From Cyclobacteriaceae bacterium (GTDB taxonomy: Bacteria; Bacteroidota; Bacteroidia; Cytophagales; Cyclobacteriaceae), in assembly GCA_026129485.1 (NCBI GenBank), contig JAHCHY010000001.1, positions 124,001-188,000 on the forward strand: a stretch of DNA of 64,000 bases, given 5' to 3'. Under the pieces are notes generated by a model that searched no databases, had not been told where the DNA came from, and was given only the letters and a program-made list of their open reading frames with translations. Below, piece by piece: positions 1 to 8,829 of this stretch. A program made the position numbers and the translations under genes. Numbering within the stretch: the first letter of the stretch is position 1; the number at the start of each line of letters is the position of its first letter.

Positions 1-138
1 TCGGGCGAGCACGGTATTGGTATTGCCAAGCGGCCATACATGCCTATCGCCATGAGCGAAGTGAACCTGAACCTGATGCGTGGCATTAAAAAAGTATTCG
101 ACCCGAATGGTATTCTTAATCCCGGTAAGATCTTTTAA
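1..138 (+). CDS. C-terminal end of FAD-linked oxidase (GlcD/D-lactate dehydrogenase-like), partial
   Basis: Only the last 45 codons are in the window; the reading frame is open from base 1 and stops at 136-138. The visible peptide begins SGEHGIGIAK and ends with a FDPNGILNPGKIF-like tail. This is the characteristic C-terminus of FAD-linked oxidases of the GlcD/lactate dehydrogenase (VAO) superfamily, where the GEHGIG segment belongs to the C-terminal cap domain. The family transfers electrons from 2-hydroxyacids to flavin. The FAD-binding N-terminal domain lies outside the window, so neither substrate nor full architecture can be judged. A 143-bp gap without recognisable genes separates it from the next gene. 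Confidence 0.85.
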   Translation, partial: SGEHGIGIAKRPYMPIAMSEVNLNLMRGIKKVFDPNGILNPGKIF

Positions 139-281
139 CCATAAAGGTTGCAAGGCAGAGCGTGCAGGTTTTATATGTCAATAGTTTTAGTTTGTAATCG
201 CAAAACAGGAAGCAATAGCAATTCTGATCTTAAATTTCTTTGAAAAATCCAATAAGTAACCTTTATCAAACTTTCAAAACA

Positions 282-1034
282 ATGAAAAAAGTACATGCTT
301 TAAGTTTTACACTACTCCTTTTGGTTGCATTAGCAGGTTGCAGCCCAACCAAAACAGAAGAGAAATCAGAGCCGGCCGATATTGACAATCAACTGACTGC
401 CGATGAAGCTGCTGCCGGCTGGAAACTTTTATTTGATGGTAAAACGCTTACCGGCTGGACTATATTTAAAGCTTACCCCAACAACACCTGGGAAGTAACT
501 GACGGAACGCTGCATTGCAAACCTCTTAACGAAGCAACGGGCGATGGCAATGAGCGCTCAGACCTTCGCACAACCGAACAGTTTCAGAACTTTGAACTGG
601 TGTTCGACTGGAAGGTTGCGCCTGAAGCCAACAGTGGTGTGATGTACCGGGTAACGGAAGAATTTGATCAGCCTTATTACTCCGGCCCCGAATACCAGCT
701 TATTGATGACACAGGTTACCCGGGTGATTTAACCGATATGCAAAAGACCGGAAGCAACTACGACATGCATGCTGCGTCCGCAACAAAACCGGTTAAACCT
801 GCCGGTGAATGGAACATATCAAAAATCGTAGTGAACGGAAATCTTGTCGAGCACTGGCTGAACGGAAGCAAGGTTGTGGAATATGAATTGTTGTCGGAAG
901 ACTGGAAACAACGCAAAGATGCCAGCAAATGGAAAGATGCAGCCGGTTATGGTATGGCCCCGGCCGGTTACATCGATTTTCAGGATCATGGCAACGAGGT
1001 GTGGTTTAAGAATATCAAGATCAAGACGCTTTAA
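282..1034 (+). CDS. DUF1080 (3-keto-disaccharide hydrolase domain) lipoprotein
   Basis: A 250-aa protein. The start was placed at ATG 282 because it gives a proper lipoprotein signal: a KK pair, a hydrophobic stretch and the lipobox LAGC at about residues 18-21. A TTG 14 codons upstream would bury it. The rest is one DUF1080 domain, seen as FDGKTLTGW near residue 53, the W-V-DG-L segment, an ERSDL..T..F.NFEL stretch, NSGVMYR, GPEYQLIDD, and a terminal NIKIKTL beta-strand. The fold is concanavalin-like and some members hydrolyse 3-keto-disaccharides. It is probably anchored to the outer membrane or periplasmic face. Substrate is unknown. A palindromic intergenic repeat follows it. Confidence 0.88.
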   Translation: MKKVHALSFTLLLLVALAGCSPTKTEEKSEPADIDNQLTADEAAAGWKLLFDGKTLTGWTIFKAYPNNTWEVTDGTLHCKPLNEATGDGNERSDLRTTEQFQNFELVFDWKVAPEANSGVMYRVTEEFDQPYYSGPEYQLIDDTGYPGDLTDMQKTGSNYDMHAASATKPVKPAGEWNISKIVVNGNLVEHWLNGSKVVEYELLSEDWKQRKDASKWKDAAGYGMAPAGYIDFQDHGNEVWFKNIKIKTL

Positions 1035-1046
1035 CTTTATTTGAAC

Positions 1047-1115
1047 AGTTGGCAATAGGCAAAACCAGTTGGTAAAAGGATGCAGCTTTGTCAACTGCCT
1101 ATTGCTACTGCCAGC
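1047..1115. repeat. Imperfect intergenic palindrome (copy a)
   Basis: The arms GCAATAGGCA (1052-1061) and TGCCTATTGC (1096-1105) are exact reverse complements, with further matching bases on both sides. It lies between the DUF1080 gene and asnB and overlaps the upstream part of the longest asnB reading frame, which supports the downstream asnB start. Similar A/T-rich palindromes occur at 14965-15018, 36398-36465 and 63655-63726. Confidence 0.55.
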
Positions 1116-1125
1116 TACTAAACTT

Positions 1126-3036
1126 ATGTGCGGCATAACCGGGGTATTTGCGTTTAACCTGCTCGGCAAGCTTAACATGATTCATGTTACCTCTGCCACA
1201 CTGGCATTGGAAAAACGCGGCCCCGATGCGCACGATGTGTACACCAATGAGTATGTAGGGCTTGGGCATCGCAGGTTATCCATTATTGATACCAGCGCTG
1301 TGGCCAACCAACCCATGTGGGACGCACAAAAAAGATTTTGCATTGTGTTCAATGGCGAAATCTTTAACTATCGCGAGCTAAGAAGTGAGCTGGAAGCACA
1401 AGGCATTCGGTTTTCATCCTCATCCGACACGGAAGTTTTACTCTATCTCTTCATCCGCGAAAAAGAAAACTGCCTGAACAAGCTCAACGGCTTCTTTGCT
1501 TTTTGCGTGTACGACCGGCAGGAACAAACTTTTTTCCTGGCACGCGATCGTTACGGCATCAAGCCGCTGCTTTATCTTTTCGATGAAGACAAATTCCTGT
1601 TTGCATCCGAAATGAAATCGATGCTGCAATACGGTATCGATAAAGAGCTGGATTATACTTCACTGCAAGCCTATCTGCATCTTAATTACATTCCGGCACC
1701 TCACACCATTTTTACGCAGGTAAAAAAACTTTTACCCGGTCATTATCTTAAAATCAGCAGCAAGAAGCTGGAAAGCGGCCGGTATTACGCCATTGCCGAA
1801 AAAGCAAACCCATCCGCATTAACATACGAACAAGCCACAGTACAATTCAAAGACCTGCTGGAAGATTCCGTAAAGCGCAGGCTGGTTGCCGATGTACCCG
1901 TGGGTGCATTCTTAAGCGGTGGTGTCGACTCCTCTGTGATTACAGCATTAGCCGTAAAGCACAAACCCGACCTGCATACATTTTCTATCGGCTTCCGCGA
2001 TGATAAATTTTTTGATGAAACCACTTATGCAAACGCAGTTGCCAAACATCTTAAAACCAATCATACGGTATTTTCACTTACACACAACGATTTACTGGCG
2101 CATGTGCATCATGTATTGAATTATACTGACGAGCCCTTTGCCGATTCATCCACGCTTAACGTATATATTTTAAGTAAAGAAACCCGTAAGCATGCCACCG
2201 TAGCCCTGTCGGGCGATGGAGCCGATGAATTGCTGGGCGGGTATAACAAGCATGCAGCTTTTAACCGCATCATCCACAAAGGGTGGAAAGAAAATCTTAT
2301 TACCAGCCTGGCACCGGTTTGGAAGCTGATGCCACAATCGCGTAGCGGTAAAGCCGGTAATCTTGCACGGCAGCTCAATCGCTTTGCCGAAGGCATGAAG
2401 CTGGACAGCCGCGAGCGGTACTGGCAATGGGCCGGCTTTACGCAAGGCACTCAAGCCGGTATGTTGTTGCGTGAAACCCGACAAAAACTGAATAAGCAGG
2501 AATTTGAATCCCGTAAGGAAAATTACCTGCGCTATATCTCCTCGCCTGAAACCATGCGCGAAATTTTACTTACCGATATGCACCTGGTTTTACCGGGCGA
2601 TATGCTTACCAAGGTTGACAGCATGAGCATGGCCAACAGCCTGGAAGTACGCGTACCGTTCCTGGACTATCGTGTGGTGGATTTTGTATTCAACCTGCCC
2701 GATGAATTTAAGATCAACCGGTCGATGCGCAAACGCATTTTGCAAGATGCTTTCCGCGATGAGCTGCCCGCTCAATTATATAACCGACCCAAAAAAGGGT
2801 TTGAAGTACCCATGCTCAACTGGCTGCGAAAAGAGCTTAACGCCCTGACAGATGACCTGCTTTCAGAAAAAAATATTTCCGAGCAGGGCATCTTTAACTA
2901 TGCCGAAGTTCAGAAGCTGAAAGCGCAGCTAAACTCCTCCAACCCGCAGGATGTTCATGCACGCCTGTGGGCATTGTTGGTTTTCCAGGCGTGGTATAAA
3001 AAATACATACAGGGATTACCCGTAAATAGTATTTAA
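1126..3036 (+). CDS. asnB: Asparagine synthase (glutamine-hydrolysing)
   Basis: A 636-aa protein that makes L-asparagine from aspartate, ATP and glutamine. Start at ATG 1126 places Cys2 directly after Met (MCGITG); processing exposes the N-terminal nucleophile of class II glutamine amidotransferases. An upstream in-frame extension to 1069 would block this and runs through a palindrome. Visible features: GHRRLSIID, FNGEIFNYRELR, SDTEVLL and ARDRYGIKPL in the glutaminase domain (about 1-210), and the ATP-pyrophosphatase loop FLSGGVDSS near residue 263 with LSGDGADELLGGY in the synthetase domain. The size and style match the AsnB forms often found in polysaccharide loci, although no such genes are adjacent here. 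Its 3' end overlaps the convergent nuclease gene by 21 bp. Confidence 0.95.
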   Translation: MCGITGVFAFNLLGKLNMIHVTSATLALEKRGPDAHDVYTNEYVGLGHRRLSIIDTSAVANQPMWDAQKRFCIVFNGEIFNYRELRSELEAQGIRFSSSSDTEVLLYLFIREKENCLNKLNGFFAFCVYDRQEQTFFLARDRYGIKPLLYLFDEDKFLFASEMKSMLQYGIDKELDYTSLQAYLHLNYIPAPHTIFTQVKKLLPGHYLKISSKKLESGRYYAIAEKANPSALTYEQATVQFKDLLEDSVKRRLVADVPVGAFLSGGVDSSVITALAVKHKPDLHTFSIGFRDDKFFDETTYANAVAKHLKTNHTVFSLTHNDLLAHVHHVLNYTDEPFADSSTLNVYILSKETRKHATVALSGDGADELLGGYNKHAAFNRIIHKGWKENLITSLAPVWKLMPQSRSGKAGNLARQLNRFAEGMKLDSRERYWQWAGFTQGTQAGMLLRETRQKLNKQEFESRKENYLRYISSPETMREILLTDMHLVLPGDMLTKVDSMSMANSLEVRVPFLDYRVVDFVFNLPDEFKINRSMRKRILQDAFRDELPAQLYNRPKKGFEVPMLNWLRKELNALTDDLLSEKNISEQGIFNYAEVQKLKAQLNSSNPQDVHARLWALLVFQAWYKKYIQGLPVNSI

Positions 3037-3777
3037 TAATGCAGCCATCCGGATGCCCGCCTGCAGCATGCGTTCTTTTGCTACCGAAAAATATTTATAG
3101 GAATATCTGTAGCCAAGGGCGCCATCGCCAATATCATATACCTGCTTGCGATAGCTGACCGACTCCATAGCCCAGTCGCGCACGGTACCCTGTTGCCATT
3201 GCGCCAGCTTATCCTTGCCGGGTTTGCCCAATGCATCGGCCAGCTCGGTATAGCTTAGCTTGGTATCGTCAATCATTTCACTGTCCCACACACGGTGCAG
3301 GTTCGAGTCGTTTCGAAACCACTTTACGCGCACATCATTACCCCCGCGATCGCCCGGTTTGCCCACATGCAACGGCTGGTGTAAATCACCGATCATGTGG
3401 ATCAGCATTTTCAGGTACTCCTGTTCCTGTTTTGCAGGCAGACCACCGCGCTTCAGCTCGCCAATAATTTTCTCCAGCATCATCACAATCTTTCCATCCG
3501 GGTTGGCTTCCACATCTTCGTATTTACCGCCATCCGGAATGGTTGTCCAGTGCCAGTCGTTGGTATAATTATAGGTCGAATCCGAGCGGATTTCATCCAT
3601 CCAGTTGCTTACCATCGCAATTGATTCACCTCCCAGGATGGCGTCAATTCTTTTTTTCGCCTTCTTGGAAAGATAACGCTCGGCTACCAACCCAGTGGCA
3701 CGATGGCCCGTTGCGCCCCAGCCAAAACTTTCATTTGCCAGCACTAAAATGAGGCCTGCAACCAATAATTTTTTCAT
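3016..3777 (-). CDS. S1/P1-family secreted nuclease
   Basis: A 253-aa zinc-dependent phosphodiesterase of the S1/P1 family, which cleaves single-stranded DNA/RNA and 3'-nucleotides. The start at 3777 (MKKLLVAG) gives a signal peptide ending before WGATGHR. In this family the mature N-terminal Trp and downstream His bind the trinuclear zinc cluster. Other ligand motifs seen are NDWHWTTIP, HMIGDLHQPLHVG, DRGGNDVRV and NLHRVWDSEMI. It is probably periplasmic or exported and scavenges nucleotides. It is convergent with asnB and shares its last 21 bases with it. A longer start eight codons upstream is possible but would displace the signal peptide. Confidence 0.93.
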   Translation of the reverse strand: MKKLLVAGLILVLANESFGWGATGHRATGLVAERYLSKKAKKRIDAILGGESIAMVSNWMDEIRSDSTYNYTNDWHWTTIPDGGKYEDVEANPDGKIVMMLEKIIGELKRGGLPAKQEQEYLKMLIHMIGDLHQPLHVGKPGDRGGNDVRVKWFRNDSNLHRVWDSEMIDDTKLSYTELADALGKPGKDKLAQWQQGTVRDWAMESVSYRKQVYDIGDGALGYRYSYKYFSVAKERMLQAGIRMAALLNTIYG

Positions 3778-3882
3778 GTATCCCGGTTTTAACGGGTACA
3801 ATATTATGAGTTTAATCCGATCTTAAATTTTCTAAAGATGATAATAAGTTTAAATTTGATATAAGAGGTTTAAACAAAAGAT

Positions 3883-3903
3883 CCCGGCTTTGTCGGGTTA
3901 GCT
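3883..3903. other. Short hairpin upstream of the helix-hairpin-helix gene
   Basis: The bases CCCG-GCTTTGT-CGGG form a small stem-loop just before the ATG at 3912. The divergent intergenic region 3778-3911 must hold promoters for both the nuclease and the HhH gene. I see no convincing TTTG/TAnnTTTG pair in it. Confidence 0.3.
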
Positions 3904-3911
3904 TTAATCTG

Positions 3912-4820
3912 ATGATAAACCGGCTCAGATCCTGGACAAGGGCATTTTTCGGAATCTCAACCCGCGAGGCCAATGGTCTTCTCATCCTGCTTCCAGTACT
4001 GATGAGCAGCGTTTTTGTTATGCCGGCCTACCACCACTGGCAAAGCAAACAACCGGTTGATTTCAGTAAAAACCGGCAAAGCTTAGACAGCCTGCTGGCG
4101 CATTGGCCTGAACCCGATAGTACAGCCTCTCCTTCAGAAAAAACTTTATTCGCCTTTGATCCCAACACGGCAAGCTTACCTGATTTTGACAGCCTCGGGG
4201 TTCCCGGTTTCTTAGCCCAGCGTATTCTGAATTACCGCTCCAGAAATGGTACATTCAGAATCAAATCCGACCTGCTTAAGATATACGGGATGGATACTTT
4301 ATTCTATAACGAGCTTATTCCTTTCATTCAGTTACCGGAACAGGCTGTTGCCGATAAGCCCTCTGCTAAAGCTAAGGAAGAAGCGTACAAGGTTACAAAT
4401 GCAGAAGTTAAGCATGAGCGAACAGACATCAACACGGCAGATTCAACACAACTGAAAAAAGTCTATGGTATTGGTGAAAAATTAAGCGCCCGCATTATCA
4501 GCTACCGTAGCAAGCTGGGCGGCTTTGTTTCCATGCAGCAGCTACAGGAAGTCTACGGATTAGATTCCGCTGTTATCCACCGGCTTGAGAGAAATTATTA
4601 TGTTGATCCTGCATTTCAACCCAGGAAAATAATTCTCAACCAGGCATCTGAAAAAGAGTTGAGTAGCCACCCGTATATAAAATACCCTTTAGCGAAAGCA
4701 ATTGCCACCTATCGGTTTCAGCACGGGAATTTCAATGCGCTTGAAGAGGTTAAGGAAATAGCCGTTGCCGATGAGGCGTTTTATACGAAAATATTACCTT
4801 ACCTTTCATTAAATCCATAG
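3912..4820 (+). CDS. Membrane-anchored protein with three ComEA-type helix-hairpin-helix repeats
   Basis: A 302-aa protein. Residues about 20-40 form one hydrophobic segment (LLILLPVLMSSVFV), so it is probably anchored in the inner membrane with the rest outside. Three tandem HhH modules follow, each with the pattern N.A....L..(Y/V)G(I/V)....A..I..YR...G.F: at about residues 78-138, 175-235 and 240-300. HhH pairs bind DNA backbone non-specifically. Single-module relatives are called ComEA-like, but most Bacteroidota have no proven competence role for them. The stop codon is one base before the GTG start of the helicase gene, so the two are probably co-translated. Confidence 0.82.
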   Translation: MINRLRSWTRAFFGISTREANGLLILLPVLMSSVFVMPAYHHWQSKQPVDFSKNRQSLDSLLAHWPEPDSTASPSEKTLFAFDPNTASLPDFDSLGVPGFLAQRILNYRSRNGTFRIKSDLLKIYGMDTLFYNELIPFIQLPEQAVADKPSAKAKEEAYKVTNAEVKHERTDINTADSTQLKKVYGIGEKLSARIISYRSKLGGFVSMQQLQEVYGLDSAVIHRLERNYYVDPAFQPRKIILNQASEKELSSHPYIKYPLAKAIATYRFQHGNFNALEEVKEIAVADEAFYTKILPYLSLNP

Positions 4821-4821
4821 C

Positions 4822-7800
4822 GTGGCGTTAACTGATCAAACCAAGAAGCTGCTCACCACCTACCTCAGGCGACTTACCAACCTTTCGGGAAACAACCGGT
4901 CGTTGTTCCTGGCGCGCCTTACGGCCGATCAGTTTGTGGATGTGCAGGAACTAAGCCAGCTAAATGGCGAACCGGGCTTTAGCATTATCCGGGCGCTGAT
5001 CGCGGAAAAGCCAAAATTCATTTGCCCGGTATTGGACAGCCGCATGGAGGCCGCCAATGAAGCCAGTAAGAAATTAAAAAAGCTGCAACGCATCGATCAG
5101 TTTATTTTTGATGAGCGCGGTTCCAAAGACCTGCACGTGGGCTGGCCTTTTGTGCAGGGAAAATTTAAAGACGGCACACCCGTACGATGCCCTTTGTTGT
5201 TCTTCCCGGTTTCATTGAGCGTACAAAACAATCAATGGTGGCTTGAGCCGCGCGAAGATGCCGGTATTACGTTCAACAAATCGTTTTTACTGGCCTACGC
5301 ATTTTACAACCAGGTAAAAGCCAGCGAAGCATTGCTGGACGAAACCTTTGAAGATACCGATCGCGACAGCACCGCATTCCGTACCGCCATTTACCAGTTG
5401 CTTCAAAAGAACGAGCTTGAGCTAAACTTTAATTCCGATAACTTTCGCGATGAGCTTACTCCGTTTGTAAACCTGAAGCGCGAAGCGTTTGAAGAAGGAC
5501 TGAAGAATGGTGAATTGAAATTATTTCCCAAAGCCGTGCTTGGAATTTTTCCACAGGCCGGCTCGTTCCTCGTGCCCGATTACCTGCACCTGATTGAGAA
5601 CGATCACGTGTCAGACCTCGAAAGCTTTTTTGAAGCGCGTTCCGTTTCGAATCCCGAAAACAAAAACTTCATTCACCAGGTTAAGGAAGAAAAAATTTAT
5701 TCGGCATTTCCGGCCGATATCTGGCAGGAAAATTCCCTGAAAGCTGTAAAGCTCGGGCATTCCATTGTAGTGCAGGGGCCGCCCGGCACCGGCAAATCGC
5801 AACTGATCTGCAGCCTGGTTGGCGATGCATTGGCAACCGGTAAACGTGTATTGGTGGTTTGCCAGAAACGGGCCGCGCTGGATGTGGTGTATAACCGGCT
5901 GCAAGGCAAACAGCTTACTGATTTTGCTGCATTGGTGCATGACTTTAAAAATGACCGCAAAGAAATCTACGAGAAAATAGCCCGGCAGATCAGCCGGCTG
6001 GATGAATATAAATCGCGTAACATCAGCATTGACTCCATCCAGTTAGACAGGAAGTTTTTACAGCTCAGCCATAGAATCGATCAGGTAACAGAAGACCTGG
6101 AAAGCTTTAAGCAAGCGCTGTATGATGAAAGCGCCTGCGGCACTACCATCAAAGAGCTTTACCTGCAATCCGACCCGGCACAGGAATCGATCAACCTGAA
6201 GCAGGAGTTTTCGCACTTTCGTTATGACAACCTGAACCCGTTTCTGCGCAAGCTTACCACCTATGCCCATTATGCACAAACGCTGCAGCGAAACGATTAC
6301 CCGTGGAAAGACCGGAAATCATTCAGCGCACTCCAGGCAAGTGATGAGGCCCTGATCCGAAAAACCATCCAGGAAACAGGAGCTTACTTTCAGCAATTAA
6401 CCGATGCGCTGGTAGAACAATTAGGCACCCGGCTGGACTGGGAACAATGCGAAAGCCTGGTTGAAAAAAAATCGCTGGTGGAAGAGATCAAGACCCTGCT
6501 TACTAACGATTCTATTTACCGGTACTTTCAAAGCATGGTTATTGAGACCGATGAAGAAACCAGTGCGCTCTGGCTTTCCAACATCGAAAAAAACACCATG
6601 AGCTGCTTTGAACATGAAGGCCCCGAAGTGCACACCGCAGCCAACCAGCTGGGCAGCCTGCAAAAAGCCCTGCACCGCAGCATGAAGGCTCGTAAAGGGC
6701 TGATCGGGCTTATCCGGTGGGAGCTGTTTTCAAAAGATAAATTCCTGATTAAACGCGCGCTGGTACAAAATGAATTAACCGGCAAAAAGTCCGGGTTTAA
6801 AACATTAGAGCGCAGGCTCGACAATCGCTTAAACCTGGAGCACAACCTTTCCAAGCTGAAAGCCAAAACATGGCTTAAGCAGGTTCCGGAATCATTCATT
6901 CAAAAAGAATTTATACAATGGTTTGCCGATCAGCATTTCGCGTTACAGGCCAAGCTTGTTTTTGGGCAGGTACGCGGATTAAAGCACATCATCGACCCGG
7001 CCGCGCTTTCGCGCGAAGAGTTTATTGCGCGGCTTACCCGGCTGTTTGACCTGCTCGATGAAATTCCTGCGCTGAAAGAAAGCTGGACGAAGTACCTTAC
7101 CTCCGCACAGATCAATGCCATTACCGCACAGCCCTGGTTTGGCCAGCAATTGCTGGAAACGCTGAAGGCCGACTTTGATTCGTTGTGTGAGTTTGACAAG
7201 CTGGATGAAGGACTGAATGCTATTGAAAAGCAAGTGCTGGCCAAGCTGCTTGAACTTCACCCTGCGTGGGACGAATACCGGATGAAGAACCTGTTTATGA
7301 ACAGCCTGGCGCTTACGTGGATCGACCACCTGGAAACACGCAGCCCGGAGCTGCGCATGGTGTCGTCCGGTAAAATTGCATTGCTGGAAAACGAATTGCG
7401 CGACCTGATAAATGAAAAACAAAACCTGAGCGAAGAAATTATCCTGTTGCGTGCACGCGAAAAAGTTATTGACGATTTAAAAGTTAACCGGCTCAACAAC
7501 CGCGTATCGTACCGCGACCTGCTGCACCAGGTAACCAAAAAGAAAAAGATCTGGCCCGTACGCAAGCTGGTCGCTTCCTTCGAAGAAGAGCTCTTTAAAG
7601 TTATACCCTGCTGGCTGGCTTCACCTGAATCGGTATCGGCAATCTTTCCGATGGAAGAATTGTTTGACCTCGTAATTTTTGATGAAGCTTCACAATGTTT
7701 TGCCGAACGCGGTATTCCGGCCCTGTATCGCGGCAAGCAGGCCGTTATTGCCGGTGATGCCATGCAGCTTAAGCCCGGTGATTTTTACCAGGCACGCTGG

Positions 7801-8823
7801 CAGGAAGAAGATGAAACACATGCCGATGCCGAAACCGATTCGCTGCTGGATTTATGCACCCGGTACCTGGTTTCAACCACGCTGCAAGGGCATTACCGCA
7901 GCAAGACACTGGAGCTGATTGATTTTTCGAACCGCCATTTTTACAAGGGTTCGCTGCAATTGTTGCCGCACCGGCAAGCCATGATTTCGGATGAGCCCAA
8001 CATTTCGTATGACCACGTTGCCGGGCAATGGCTCAATAATGCAAACCAGGCGGAAGCGGCACGGATTGCAGAGCATGTAGCTGCTATTCTCGCTTCGCAT
8101 CCCGATAAATCCATAGGCATTATTACATTCAATGCACCGCAGCAAAACCTGGTACTTGATACACTGGAAGACGCGATGGGCGCTGTTCCGAAACCGGTAT
8201 TTGTCAAGAACATTGAAAACGTACAGGGCGATGAATGTGATGTGGTCTTGTTTTCGATTGGCTACGCACCCGACAAGCAAAACCGGGTGCCCGCACAATT
8301 CGGAAGCTTAAATATGGCCGGGGGAGAAAACCGGCTGAATGTAGCGGTCAGCCGTGCGCGCGAAAAAATTATCGTGGTGTGCAGCTTCCTGCCCGAGCAA
8401 TTGCACGTAGCGGAAACCCTGCATGCCGGCCCTAAGCTTTTAAAGGCTTACCTCGAATATGCCTGGCAGGTTTCGCACGGTAAGTTTGTGCCCGGTATGG
8501 CAGCCGCATCCGCGCGAAGCAATACCATGCGGCTGAAAGAAGAGATCAAAAAACGGGCTGCGCAAAAATGGGCCGGGTTCGAGCTGGAGGAACATGCTGT
8601 TCCCTTTCATGACCTGACTGTAAAGAAGGAGTCATTGCCATTAGGCGCTATTCTTACCGATGACGGAAATTATTATGCAAGCATGAGCGCACGGGCCGAC
8701 CATGCCCTTACCCCACAGTTACTTGACCTGAAAGCGTGGCCTTATCTGCGGGTGTATAGCCGAAACTTCTGGCAGGATCCGGACAAGTTTCTGAACGAGA
8801 TCGGGAAGTTTATGAATCAGTAG
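4822..8823 (+). CDS. DUF4011-type superfamily 1 DNA/RNA helicase with a degenerate C-terminal nuclease-like domain
   Basis: A 1333-aa protein starting at GTG 4822, one base after the upstream stop. The N-terminus resembles DUF4011 (NLSGNNRSLF near residue 18; CPLLFFPVSL near 130). Helicase motifs: Walker A GPPGTGKSQL near 317, motif II FDEASQ near 953, GDAMQLKP, QGHYRS, VQGDECDVV, and the motif VI region ENRLNVAVSRARE near 1168. Motifs I and II are separated by about 640 mostly helical residues. The last ~60 residues (DDGNYYASMSARAD, then YLRVYSRNFWQDPDKFL) match the tail of the MTES_1575/Vsr-like PD-(D/E)XK domain, but a clear catalytic D...ExK set is not evident. The family (COG1112) belongs to Upf1-like SF1B helicases and occurs both as housekeeping and defence proteins. 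Target unknown. Confidence 0.85.
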   Translation: MALTDQTKKLLTTYLRRLTNLSGNNRSLFLARLTADQFVDVQELSQLNGEPGFSIIRALIAEKPKFICPVLDSRMEAANEASKKLKKLQRIDQFIFDERGSKDLHVGWPFVQGKFKDGTPVRCPLLFFPVSLSVQNNQWWLEPREDAGITFNKSFLLAYAFYNQVKASEALLDETFEDTDRDSTAFRTAIYQLLQKNELELNFNSDNFRDELTPFVNLKREAFEEGLKNGELKLFPKAVLGIFPQAGSFLVPDYLHLIENDHVSDLESFFEARSVSNPENKNFIHQVKEEKIYSAFPADIWQENSLKAVKLGHSIVVQGPPGTGKSQLICSLVGDALATGKRVLVVCQKRAALDVVYNRLQGKQLTDFAALVHDFKNDRKEIYEKIARQISRLDEYKSRNISIDSIQLDRKFLQLSHRIDQVTEDLESFKQALYDESACGTTIKELYLQSDPAQESINLKQEFSHFRYDNLNPFLRKLTTYAHYAQTLQRNDYPWKDRKSFSALQASDEALIRKTIQETGAYFQQLTDALVEQLGTRLDWEQCESLVEKKSLVEEIKTLLTNDSIYRYFQSMVIETDEETSALWLSNIEKNTMSCFEHEGPEVHTAANQLGSLQKALHRSMKARKGLIGLIRWELFSKDKFLIKRALVQNELTGKKSGFKTLERRLDNRLNLEHNLSKLKAKTWLKQVPESFIQKEFIQWFADQHFALQAKLVFGQVRGLKHIIDPAALSREEFIARLTRLFDLLDEIPALKESWTKYLTSAQINAITAQPWFGQQLLETLKADFDSLCEFDKLDEGLNAIEKQVLAKLLELHPAWDEYRMKNLFMNSLALTWIDHLETRSPELRMVSSGKIALLENELRDLINEKQNLSEEIILLRAREKVIDDLKVNRLNNRVSYRDLLHQVTKKKKIWPVRKLVASFEEELFKVIPCWLASPESVSAIFPMEELFDLVIFDEASQCFAERGIPALYRGKQAVIAGDAMQLKPGDFYQARWQEEDETHADAETDSLLDLCTRYLVSTTLQGHYRSKTLELIDFSNRHFYKGSLQLLPHRQAMISDEPNISYDHVAGQWLNNANQAEAARIAEHVAAILASHPDKSIGIITFNAPQQNLVLDTLEDAMGAVPKPVFVKNIENVQGDECDVVLFSIGYAPDKQNRVPAQFGSLNMAGGENRLNVAVSRAREKIIVVCSFLPEQLHVAETLHAGPKLLKAYLEYAWQVSHGKFVPGMAAASARSNTMRLKEEIKKRAAQKWAGFELEEHAVPFHDLTVKKESLPLGAILTDDGNYYASMSARADHALTPQLLDLKAWPYLRVYSRNFWQDPDKFLNEIGKFMNQ

Positions 8824-8829
8824 CGCGTG

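Noticed and set aside
819-1178. 119-aa minus-strand ORF across the DUF1080-asnB junction
   Set aside because: It is antisense to both real genes and to the palindrome, with no signal or domain.
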